A stretch of DNA of 46,013 bases from DAOUMU01 sp034409055 (lineage in GTDB: Bacteria > Chloroflexota > Anaerolineae > 4572-78 > J111), in NCBI GenBank assembly GCA_034409055.1, contig DAOUMU010000473.1:1-46013 (forward strand), read 5' to 3'. How positions within the stretch are numbered: the stretch's first letter is position 1; each line of letters begins with the position of its first letter. This document shows, piece after piece, positions 16,873-23,851 of this stretch. The notes under the pieces are model-generated. The model was not told the origin of the DNA. It searched no databases and saw nothing but the letters and a program-made list of their open reading frames with translations. The position numbers and the translations under genes are program-made.

Positions 16873-18300
16873 ATGACAGATTATGCCAAAGTTTTTCTAC
16901 CGGAGGACCGGTATTTTGGCCCTGACCCTCAGCAGAAAGAGACGGCTATACGCCTGTATAAGACGGTGGTAGACCTGCCCCTCGTTTGTCCCCACGGGCA
17001 CGTTGACCCACGCCTGTTTGCTGACCCGGACTACTCCTTTGGCAGTCCCACCGAATTATTGTTCATCCCCGATCATTACATCTTCAGGATGCTTTACTCC
17101 CAGGGTATTCTTATGGAGAAACTGGGTATCCCCAGGCAGGATGGTGGCCCAGTCGAGTCAGACCACCGTAAGATATGGCAGATTTTTGCTGAGAACTTCT
17201 ACCTGTTCCGGGGCACGCCGACCGGGATGTGGCTGACTCACGAACTTCACGACGTTTTTGGCATTGAGGACAAATTGACCGGGGAGTCGGCCCAAGACAT
17301 TTATGATCAAATTGCGACCAAGCTTGAGTCACCCGAATTTCGTCCGCGCCGGTTGTATGAGCAATTCAATATTGAAGTACTGTGCACCACCGACGCAGCT
17401 ACCGACCCCTTGGCCCATCACCAGGCCATCCGGGATTCGGGTTGGAACGGGCGAATTCTGCCCACCTTTCGGCCCGATGCTGTCGTCAACATCGACACAC
17501 TGGGCTGGCGCGAAAACATTGAGGCGCTGAGCGAGGTCAGTGGTATCGCAGTGACCAATTATCAGACCTACATCCAAGCCCTGGAAAACCGGCGGGCCTA
17601 TTTCAAAGAGATGGGAGCCACAGCCACCGACCACGCTGCGATAACGCCTTACACCGAGGAGCTATCAGGGCAGGAAGCTGAGACCATCTTCCAACGAGCC
17701 TTGAAAGGTGAAGCCACCACCGAGGACGCCACCCGCTTTACCGGTCATATGCTCATGGAAAATGCCCGGATGAGCATCGAGGACGGGCTGGTCATGCAAC
17801 TTCATCCCGGCTCCTACCGTAATCACAATGTCTTGATTTTTGAACGCTTTGGGCCGGATAAAGGGGCCGATATCCCCCTGCCGACAGAATACGCCCGCAA
17901 TCTACAACCTTTGCTCAACAAATGCGGCTATGACCCTCGCTTGGCGCTCATCCTTTTCACCCTCGATGAAACCACCTATTCCCGGGAGTTGGCTCCACTA
18001 GCCGGGCACTATCCGGCCGTCAAATTAGGGCCGCCCTGGTGGTTCTATGATAGTCTGGAGGGAATGATGCGCTATTTCCAGCAAGTTATGGAGACAGCCG
18101 GGCTTTATAATACGGCCGGTTTCAACGACGACACCCGCGCCTACCCCTCCATCCCGGCCCGACATGATTTGTGGCGGCGTGTATCCGCCAATTGGATCGC
18201 CAGCCTGGTGGTGCGCGGCATTGTCGATATGGTTGACGCCGAAGCGATGATCCACGACATGGCTTATGGTCTAGCTAAGAAGGCTTACAAACTCGATTAG
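16873..18300 (+). CDS. uxaC: Uronate (glucuronate/galacturonate) isomerase
   Basis: Uronate isomerases of the amidohydrolase superfamily interconvert D-glucuronate and D-fructuronate, or D-galacturonate and D-tagaturonate. The His-x-His metal motif is VCPHGHVDP (His41, His43). A MQLHPGSYRNHN segment matches the conserved H-G-x-x-R-N region, and the C-terminus has GFNDDTRAYPSIPARHDLWRR, typical of the family's late Arg-rich motif. Length (475 aa) is usual. I chose ATG 16873, eight bases after GAAAGGA; the ATG at 16864 sits directly on that ribosome-binding site. It is a member of the divergent branch found outside Proteobacteria. Its position beside lacI-nagA-nagB suggests a shared uronate and amino-sugar catabolic role. 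No kduD, uxuA or uxuB partners are in the window. Confidence 0.85.
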   Translation: MTDYAKVFLPEDRYFGPDPQQKETAIRLYKTVVDLPLVCPHGHVDPRLFADPDYSFGSPTELLFIPDHYIFRMLYSQGILMEKLGIPRQDGGPVESDHRKIWQIFAENFYLFRGTPTGMWLTHELHDVFGIEDKLTGESAQDIYDQIATKLESPEFRPRRLYEQFNIEVLCTTDAATDPLAHHQAIRDSGWNGRILPTFRPDAVVNIDTLGWRENIEALSEVSGIAVTNYQTYIQALENRRAYFKEMGATATDHAAITPYTEELSGQEAETIFQRALKGEATTEDATRFTGHMLMENARMSIEDGLVMQLHPGSYRNHNVLIFERFGPDKGADIPLPTEYARNLQPLLNKCGYDPRLALILFTLDETTYSRELAPLAGHYPAVKLGPPWWFYDSLEGMMRYFQQVMETAGLYNTAGFNDDTRAYPSIPARHDLWRRVSANWIASLVVRGIVDMVDAEAMIHDMAYGLAKKAYKLD

Positions 18301-18379
18301 AACTAAATTCTTTTAAGGTTACCTGGGCATTTTTCGTCTGGTTTAACGTGTGCACTTGTGCAAAAATGCACATACATAC

Positions 18380-18408
18380 TTGACACCCTTATAGACCTGT
18401 AGTATGAT
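18380..18408 (+). promoter_or_regulatory. Consensus promoter of the lacI-nagA-nagB operon
   Basis: A perfect -35 TTGACA (18380-18385) and a near-perfect -10 TATGAT (18403-18408) are separated by the optimal 17 bases. The -10 box abuts the palindromic operator, and the expected start point near 18415 lies inside it. Upstream at about 18350-18374 is a further TGTGCA/TGCACA inverted repeat that may be another binding site. Confidence 0.75.
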
Positions 18409-18440
18409 AGGTGAAACGTTACACTGTAACGTTTCACCTA
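18408..18440. promoter_or_regulatory. Perfect palindromic double LacI-type operator
   Basis: Two 15-base arms, TAGGTGAAACGTTAC and GTAACGTTTCACCTA, form a perfect inverted repeat around ACT. It can also be read as two LacI-family operators, TGAAACGTTACA (18412-18423) and TGTAACGTTTCA (18425-18436), whose centres are 13 bases apart. It covers the predicted transcription start, so binding would block the promoter. The regulator gene begins 26 bases downstream, which implies autorepression. Confidence 0.8.
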
Positions 18441-18466
18441 GGTACATCACGGGGGAAGGGACAAAG

Positions 18467-19513
18467 ATGTCCAAATCTCGGCAGCAAACGGCCAGGCGAG
18501 CAACGATTAAGGATGTGGCTCAGGCAGCGGGTGTATCGGTCACGACCGTTTCAAATGTACTGAATGACCGCACTGAAGCCATGACCGAGGATACCTTGCG
18601 CCGTGTCCAGGAAGCCATTCGCTCGCTCAACTATCGGCCTAGCAGGGTCGCTCGTAGCCTGGTCACGAGTTACACGGCTACGATTGGCCTGATTGTAAAT
18701 GAAATCAGTACCCCTTTATTTCTCCAGGCCCTCAACTTCATTGAGCCTATTGCCCGTAACGCCGACCACAATATTCTACTCTGTATTGCTCAAAACTTAG
18801 ATGATGAGAAGCATGCGGTTAACCTGCTTTTGGAAAAGGATGTCGATGGCATTATTTTTCTCTCTAACTCCTTCTACCTGGATGACGACTTCCTAACCCA
18901 TCTATCATTATCAGCACCACCGATCGTGCTGGTCAACCGGACCACCAACCACGCTCGATTCGACCAGATCAACTTTGACAATATTAACGGCATCATTAGG
19001 GCCATTGATTTCTTAGTCCAGTTGGGCCACCGACGTATTGCCCATCTTTATGGGGCAACAAATCGTCGCTGTTTTGAGGAACGGTTGCAGGGTTATCGAC
19101 TTGGTTATGAACAGTGTCACCTTGAGTATTGTAAGGATTACGCCCGCCTGGCCGATTATGAGGCGACCCAGGAAACGTGGGAACAGGCAACCCTGGAGTT
19201 GCTGGCTTTGTCACCCCGGCCAACAGCAATTATCGCGGCCACCGATGTTATGGCTGCCACCGTTATGAGAACGGTCCAGCGGGCTGGCTTGCGTGTTCCC
19301 CAGGATATCAGCATTGTCGGCACTGATGACCAACCCTTTTGCACCTATTTAAACCCGGCTTTGACCACGGTCCAACTACCGATTATTGAGGCTGGTAAGC
19401 GAGCAGTCGAAATGTTGTTGGCTCGGATTGCTGGTCAGCGTCCAGAGACGGAGCAAGTGATCCTACCCTGCCCGCTGATCATTCGCGAGTCGAGCGGCGA
19501 GGCTCCAAATTGA
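18467..19513 (+). CDS. LacI-family transcriptional regulator
   Basis: A DNA-binding helix-turn-helix at about residues 13-36 reads TIKDVAQAAGVSVTTVSNVL and is followed by a hinge helix region. A periplasmic-binding-protein-like effector domain follows (TIGLIVNEISTPLFLQ, DGIIFLSN, LGHRRIAHLYG, ATDVMAATVMR, DISIVGTDDQP, LTTVQLP). The effector is probably a sugar or sugar phosphate. The start is ATG 18467 after GGGGAAGGG; earlier codons fall in the operator. The gene sits immediately downstream of a matching palindrome and promoter and ahead of nagA and nagB. It is therefore most likely a repressor of amino-sugar use that also controls itself. It is 348 aa, normal for the family. Confidence 0.95.
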   Translation: MSKSRQQTARRATIKDVAQAAGVSVTTVSNVLNDRTEAMTEDTLRRVQEAIRSLNYRPSRVARSLVTSYTATIGLIVNEISTPLFLQALNFIEPIARNADHNILLCIAQNLDDEKHAVNLLLEKDVDGIIFLSNSFYLDDDFLTHLSLSAPPIVLVNRTTNHARFDQINFDNINGIIRAIDFLVQLGHRRIAHLYGATNRRCFEERLQGYRLGYEQCHLEYCKDYARLADYEATQETWEQATLELLALSPRPTAIIAATDVMAATVMRTVQRAGLRVPQDISIVGTDDQPFCTYLNPALTTVQLPIIEAGKRAVEMLLARIAGQRPETEQVILPCPLIIRESSGEAPN

Positions 19514-19530
19514 AATTCGAAACTGAGGCT

Positions 19531-20745
19531 ATGATAGGTAACCCATTCCAACAACCCCAAAGTAAATTTGCTTTGATCAATGGTCGGATCGTTCTGCCTG
19601 AGGAGATAGTCACTGGCCAGGCGATTGTGGTGGACGGACAAAAGATCGTGGGCCTTACCGCAGTCGATTCTCCAGGTAGTGAAGTAGAAAAGATTGACGT
19701 CGGGGGGCGTTACATCACCCCAGGGCTGGTCGACATTCATATCCACGGGGCGATGGGCCACACCTTTAACGAGCCAACAGCCGAGGCATTTACCACCATC
19801 ACACAGGAGACCGTGAAGCGGGGTATCACCTCGTTGCTGGCCACAACTTCAACCGCGCCCATTGCCGATTTGGTCGACTCGCTGGCCTTCAGCCGCCGGT
19901 GGCTGGGGGAGGCGCACGAAGGATCGCAGGTGTTGGGAGTGCATGTTGAGGGGCCCTACTTCTGCATGGCCCAGCGGGGGGCGCAAGACCCGGCCAACAT
20001 TCGCACTCCTGATGATGGCACACCTGACCAACTACTCGCCTATCATGATGTCATCAAAATTATGACCTACGCTCCAGAGTTGCCGGGTGCGCTTGAATTA
20101 ACCGCCCGTTTGGCTAAATTGGGGATTGTCCCGGCGGCCGGCCACAGTTCGGCCAAAGATACGGATGTGTTGGCAGCGATGGAGGTTGGTCTGCGTCATA
20201 TTATTCATATTTGGAGCGCCCAATCGACCACCGTACGCGAAGGTCCCTGGCGCAAGCCCGGCCTGTTGGAGGCCAGCCTGACCTTTGATGGGCTGACCGT
20301 AGAAATGATCGCTGATAATAAGCATTTGCCACCAACCCTCATGAAGCTGGCCCACAAATGTATCGGACCTGACCGCTTGTGTGTTATCTCCGACGCCACC
20401 AGTGGAGCAGGCTTGCCGGAGGGGAGCCGCTTCCGTATGGGCGAGATGGAATACGAGGTCTGCGATGGGGTGGGTATGATGCTTGATCGTTCTTCGTTTG
20501 CGGGCAGTACCACCCTGGTCAATCAGATGATCCCGATTTTGACCGAGGCGGTCGGTCTTCCCCTGGTAGAAGTAGTGCGAATGACGACGTTGAACCCGGC
20601 TAAAGTCATCGGGGTTGATGACCGTAAGGGCAGTCTGGAGATGGGGAAAGATGCCGATATCGCTATTTTTGAGGATGACTTTACCGCCTGGCGCACGATG
20701 ATTGGCGGCCAGTGGGTACACATAGAATCAGGAGACAGCGAGTGA
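19531..20745 (+). CDS. nagA: N-acetylglucosamine-6-phosphate deacetylase
   Basis: Removes the acetyl group from GlcNAc-6-phosphate to give glucosamine-6-phosphate. It is an amidohydrolase-superfamily TIM-barrel: VDIHIHG supplies His70 and His72, HVEGPYF the metal-binding Glu140, AAGHSSAKD His205, HIIHIWSA His226 and CVISDAT catalytic Asp288. NagA usually has HLFNAM where this protein has HIWSAQ, so it is a divergent member and may accept a related N-acyl sugar phosphate. I chose ATG 19531 after GAGG; a TTG at 19510 overlapping the lacI stop is the alternative. The gene overlaps nagB by GTGA. It is about 404 aa, slightly longer than E. coli NagA. Confidence 0.9.
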   Translation: MIGNPFQQPQSKFALINGRIVLPEEIVTGQAIVVDGQKIVGLTAVDSPGSEVEKIDVGGRYITPGLVDIHIHGAMGHTFNEPTAEAFTTITQETVKRGITSLLATTSTAPIADLVDSLAFSRRWLGEAHEGSQVLGVHVEGPYFCMAQRGAQDPANIRTPDDGTPDQLLAYHDVIKIMTYAPELPGALELTARLAKLGIVPAAGHSSAKDTDVLAAMEVGLRHIIHIWSAQSTTVREGPWRKPGLLEASLTFDGLTVEMIADNKHLPPTLMKLAHKCIGPDRLCVISDATSGAGLPEGSRFRMGEMEYEVCDGVGMMLDRSSFAGSTTLVNQMIPILTEAVGLPLVEVVRMTTLNPAKVIGVDDRKGSLEMGKDADIAIFEDDFTAWRTMIGGQWVHIESGDSE

Positions 20746-21518
20746 GCAAGATAGAAGCTATCAAAATCGCCCAATACGACCAGTTACCTGTAACTATTTA
20801 CAACAGTAATGAAGAAATGGGGCAAGCTGCGGCCTTGGATGCCCACGAAACTATCAACAAGGCCATTGCCGAAAACGGCCAAGCAAACATTATTCTGGCC
20901 ACCGGCAACTCACAACTCACGTTTCTAGAAGCGTTACGCCACCTGGAGGGAATTGATTGGTCAAAAGTGAATGTGTTTCACATGGATGAATATTTGGGTA
21001 TCGACCCGAACCATCCGGCCAGTTTTCCCCTATTTTTGCGCAAACATTTTCTTGATTTTGTTAATGTCCGCACCTTCTATCCCGTACCCAACAATCCCAA
21101 GGATATTGAACAGGCTTGTCGGGAGTATGAGGCATTACTGAGAGCGCATCCGGCAGATATGGTGGCGCTCGGTTGGGGCGAAAATGGACACCTGGCCTTT
21201 AATGACCCTCCCTATGCCCTGTTTGATGATCCGGTCTGGGTCAAGGTGATTAAGCTAGCCGAAGCCAGCCGCCGGCAACAGGTTGGCGAGGGGCATTTTA
21301 ACTCCCTTGAAGAGGTTCCAACGCATGCGATAACCTTAACCATCCCGGCCCTGTTGGCAGCCAAGACGGTCCTGTGTATCGTCCCAGAAGCGCGCAAAGC
21401 AGAAGCCGTCCGCGCCTGTTTAAAAGAGCCAATCAGCGAAGACCGGCCAGGATCAATCTTGCGCCGGGTAGATCACGCCCAGCTCTATCTGGATCAAGAT
21501 TCGGCCGCCAAATTATAG
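20742..21518 (+). CDS. nagB: Glucosamine-6-phosphate deaminase
   Basis: Converts glucosamine-6-phosphate to fructose-6-phosphate and ammonia, feeding amino sugars into glycolysis. Family features are LATGNSQLTFLEAL (phosphate-binding loop, where many NagB proteins have a Gly-rich LPTG sequence), VFHMDEYLGI with the catalytic Asp, GWGENGHLAFNDPP with the Gly-x-x-Gly-His-x-Ala-Phe-Asn motif, and ALTIP-like AITLTIPALLAA. Length is 258 aa. GTG at 20742 is chosen as the start: it overlaps the nagA stop and has GGAG eight bases upstream. Together with nagA it forms the standard two-step GlcNAc-6-phosphate route under LacI-type control. Confidence 0.93.
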   Translation: MSKIEAIKIAQYDQLPVTIYNSNEEMGQAAALDAHETINKAIAENGQANIILATGNSQLTFLEALRHLEGIDWSKVNVFHMDEYLGIDPNHPASFPLFLRKHFLDFVNVRTFYPVPNNPKDIEQACREYEALLRAHPADMVALGWGENGHLAFNDPPYALFDDPVWVKVIKLAEASRRQQVGEGHFNSLEEVPTHAITLTIPALLAAKTVLCIVPEARKAEAVRACLKEPISEDRPGSILRRVDHAQLYLDQDSAAKL

Positions 21519-21519
21519 G

Positions 21520-21618
21520 CTCAGATCCAAATTTGAGGAGCCAGCACGCCCACGTGCGGCACGCTGCGCAGTCGGCACGTGGGCGTGCCTCACTCCGCAA
21601 AAATTGGATCCACTGAGG
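21520..21618. repeat. 99-bp imperfect palindrome downstream of nagB
   Basis: A perfect 14-bp inner stem, GCACGCCCACGTGC (21544-21557) and GCACGTGGGCGTGC (21575-21588), is extended outward by matching segments. These are CTCAG/CTGAG at the ends and ATCCAAATTT against AAAATTGGAT. The transcript would fold into a long hairpin and could end the nag operon. The CACGCCCACG core recurs in the hairpin at 26061-26115. Confidence 0.7.
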
Positions 21619-21669
21619 CTGAATATCTATGCCAAAAGTACTGGTTGGTTTTGTATAAGCTCCAAATCT

Positions 21670-21715
21670 GGGTTAAACTGTGGTGGTCAATAACATTGGG
21701 TTAAACTATAATGGT
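21670..21715 (+). promoter_or_regulatory. Direct repeats and promoter upstream of the histidine kinase
   Basis: Two 18-base direct repeats start GGGTTAAACT at 21670 and 21698, matching at 15 of 18 positions and offset by 28 bases. The second contains a perfect TATAAT (21707-21712) with a partial -35, TGGTCA (21684-21689), 17 bases upstream. The arrangement suggests a regulator-dependent promoter giving a start about 25 bases before the kinase ATG. Confidence 0.45.
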
Positions 21716-21742
21716 TTGTTGCGCCTGGATACTAAGGTAAAA

Positions 21743-23698
21743 ATGTCGGAACCTAATTATTCTACCACCAATACGTTTGAACAAAGGCCAATCCCGGCCG
21801 CTCAGGCCAGTCTTGATCCAGACCAGACCAAGACTGGACATCTGACCAGAGAAATAAAAGATATTACCGCCCTGTACAACATTGCGGTGGCAGTTGGATC
21901 TAGCTTGAACCTTAAAGAGGTCCTGCGAACACTCTACAAAGAGAGTGGTCGACTGATAGATACGACCAACTTCGCCATTATTCTTTACGACAACTCAACT
22001 GACACCCTAAACTTTGCCCTGGTTTTTGACCAGGGGCATCAACTGAAACCGTCCTCGATCAAGTATTCAAATAACCAGGGGGTCATCGACCGGATACTGG
22101 CTAGCGAAGCTCCTTTACTGGTTCGCGATTTTCTTGAAGCCGATGACATCTTTGTCCCCAACCAAATTCACGCCGATAAACAAGTTCGCTCCTGGTTGGG
22201 AGTACCTATTCTCAACCCCGTCTTGAGTCATGAAGGTGCGCAAGGAGTTATTGCCACTTGGAGCTATAAGCCGGAAAATTTCAGCGAACGAGAATTGTGG
22301 TTACTCTCAGCCATCGGTACCCAGGCCGCCATTGCCATCCGCAACGCCCATTTATATGAAGCCAGCCAACGACGGGCAGCCGAGATGGCTTATCTGAAAG
22401 ATGTGGCCCAGCAGTGGGCGGTAGAGATGGCTGTGCTGAACGACTTTGTCCGCACTCTCTCGGTCACGCTCCAGTTCGATGAAGTGATTGCCCGCATCAT
22501 AGAGCGGATAGAGGGCATATCAAGCGTAGAAGCGGGTTGGTTATTGCTTACAGATCCGGCCACCAGTGACCTTGTGTTTCAAATTGCGCTGGGTGACAAA
22601 GCAAAGACAATCAAGCCATTTCGCCTCCCCAGGGGCCAGGGTCTGGCTGGCAAAGTAGCTCTAACTGGCAAGCCGCTACTGGTGAATGATGTAGACCGTG
22701 ACAAGTATGACCTTCAAGAACTGGAACGAAAGTTTGGCCTGGACAGCTCTGCTGCCCTGGACAGCTCTGCTGCCTTTGAGGTTCACAATATCCTGTGCGT
22801 GCCCCTGATTCTGCGTGACCAGGTTATTGGCGTTTTGGAGGTGATAAATAAAGAGGAAGGAAACTTTACTCAGCATGATTTAGAGTTGCTTAGCTCGATT
22901 GCTCCTTACGCAGCCATTGCCATTGAAAACGCTCGTCTACACGAAAATGTACTGGCTGAACGTGATCGGGTTATTGACGCCGAGGAACAGGCGCGCAAAG
23001 CCTTGGCCCGGGATTTACACGACGGCCCGACCCAAATAGTCAGTGCTATGATGATGCGGTTGGATTTTTGCAAACTGCTTCTGGAAAAGGAGCCGGAAAA
23101 GCTACCGAAAGAAATTGGCCTTACCCAAGAATTGGCCAGACAGGCCATTCACCAAATCCGCACCCTGCTCTTTGAGTTACGACCACTGACTTTAGAAATG
23201 CAAGGGCTGGTCCCCGCCTTAGAAGTTTTTATGGATCGCCGGCAGGCAGACGTAGACGAAGAAAAGACCAAACTAACGTTTAACATTAAAACCATCAATC
23301 CGAACGGCGAGTTGTCCCGATTTGATGATAAGATTGAGGGAACCATCTTTTCCATCGTACAAGAAGCGGTTAACAATGCCCTCAAGCATGCTCAGGCCGA
23401 TCACATTGTGGTGAAAATCGAGGAAACCTTTACCGCCGTTTACATCACCATCACCGATGACGGCGAGGGGTTCGAGGTAGATAAAGTGATGAGTAATTAC
23501 GAAGAGCGGGGCAGCCTGGGGATGCTCAACATTCGGGAACGGGTTGGGTTAATTGGCGGCGAACTAAATTTAAAATCTACCCTGGGCCAGGGCACACGCA
23601 TCTCTGTCCGTATCCCCAAAGCCAAAGAAGAGCGGATGCGGAGGCGAGGTACAACCGGGCCACTTTCCATGCCACTCAACGCGATACCTGGGGAATGA
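21743..23698 (+). CDS. Two-GAF sensor histidine kinase (NarL/HisKA_3 type)
   Basis: A soluble sensor kinase without membrane segments. Two GAF domains cover about residues 45-205 and 235-395; they usually bind small molecules or haem-like cofactors, but the ligand is not evident. A HisKA_3 dimerisation domain follows with the phospho-acceptor His426 in ARDLHDGPTQ. A GHKL ATPase domain comes next, with EAVNNALKHAQA (N box), DDGEGF (G1) and GSLGMLNIRERV (G2). Start ATG 21743 (MSEPNYS) has AAGG upstream; the extension from 21680 overlaps the promoter repeats. No response regulator is adjacent. GAF2 contains an in-frame 18-bp duplication. The next gene is the ABC binding protein, which it might control. 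Confidence 0.92.
   Translation: MSEPNYSTTNTFEQRPIPAAQASLDPDQTKTGHLTREIKDITALYNIAVAVGSSLNLKEVLRTLYKESGRLIDTTNFAIILYDNSTDTLNFALVFDQGHQLKPSSIKYSNNQGVIDRILASEAPLLVRDFLEADDIFVPNQIHADKQVRSWLGVPILNPVLSHEGAQGVIATWSYKPENFSERELWLLSAIGTQAAIAIRNAHLYEASQRRAAEMAYLKDVAQQWAVEMAVLNDFVRTLSVTLQFDEVIARIIERIEGISSVEAGWLLLTDPATSDLVFQIALGDKAKTIKPFRLPRGQGLAGKVALTGKPLLVNDVDRDKYDLQELERKFGLDSSAALDSSAAFEVHNILCVPLILRDQVIGVLEVINKEEGNFTQHDLELLSSIAPYAAIAIENARLHENVLAERDRVIDAEEQARKALARDLHDGPTQIVSAMMMRLDFCKLLLEKEPEKLPKEIGLTQELARQAIHQIRTLLFELRPLTLEMQGLVPALEVFMDRRQADVDEEKTKLTFNIKTINPNGELSRFDDKIEGTIFSIVQEAVNNALKHAQADHIVVKIEETFTAVYITITDDGEGFEVDKVMSNYEERGSLGMLNIRERVGLIGGELNLKSTLGQGTRISVRIPKAKEERMRRRGTTGPLSMPLNAIPGE
22739..22774 (+). 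repeat. Exact 18-bp tandem duplication inside GAF2
   Basis: CTGGACAGCTCTGCTGCC occurs twice in direct succession, encoding LDSSAA twice in a loop of the second GAF domain. The copies are identical, which suggests recent slippage or a contingency-type repeat that keeps the frame. Confidence 0.85.
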
Positions 23699-23851
23699 CT
23701 GATGAATCTTATGTGCCAAAAAGGAGGGATGTCTATTGAACGATTAAGCGACAAGATAAATACCTCACATTGGTAAGGGCAATACGTTGTGTTGCCAGGC
23801 TTAATATATTTTATCTAAATCCCATACGATGAAATAGGAGGAGTTTACAAA

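Noticed and set aside
23729..23776. A 15-codon frame after AAGGAGGG in the leader of the binding-protein gene
   Set aside because: The ribosome-binding sequence is almost in contact with the ATG, and the peptide (MSIERLSDKINTSHW) shows no leader-peptide character such as runs of regulatory codons.
23778..23796. Imperfect palindrome GGCAATAC-GTT-GTGTTGCC upstream of the binding-protein gene
   Set aside because: Possible operator but only one site, one mismatch and no promoter boxes clearly associated; too weak to list as a feature.
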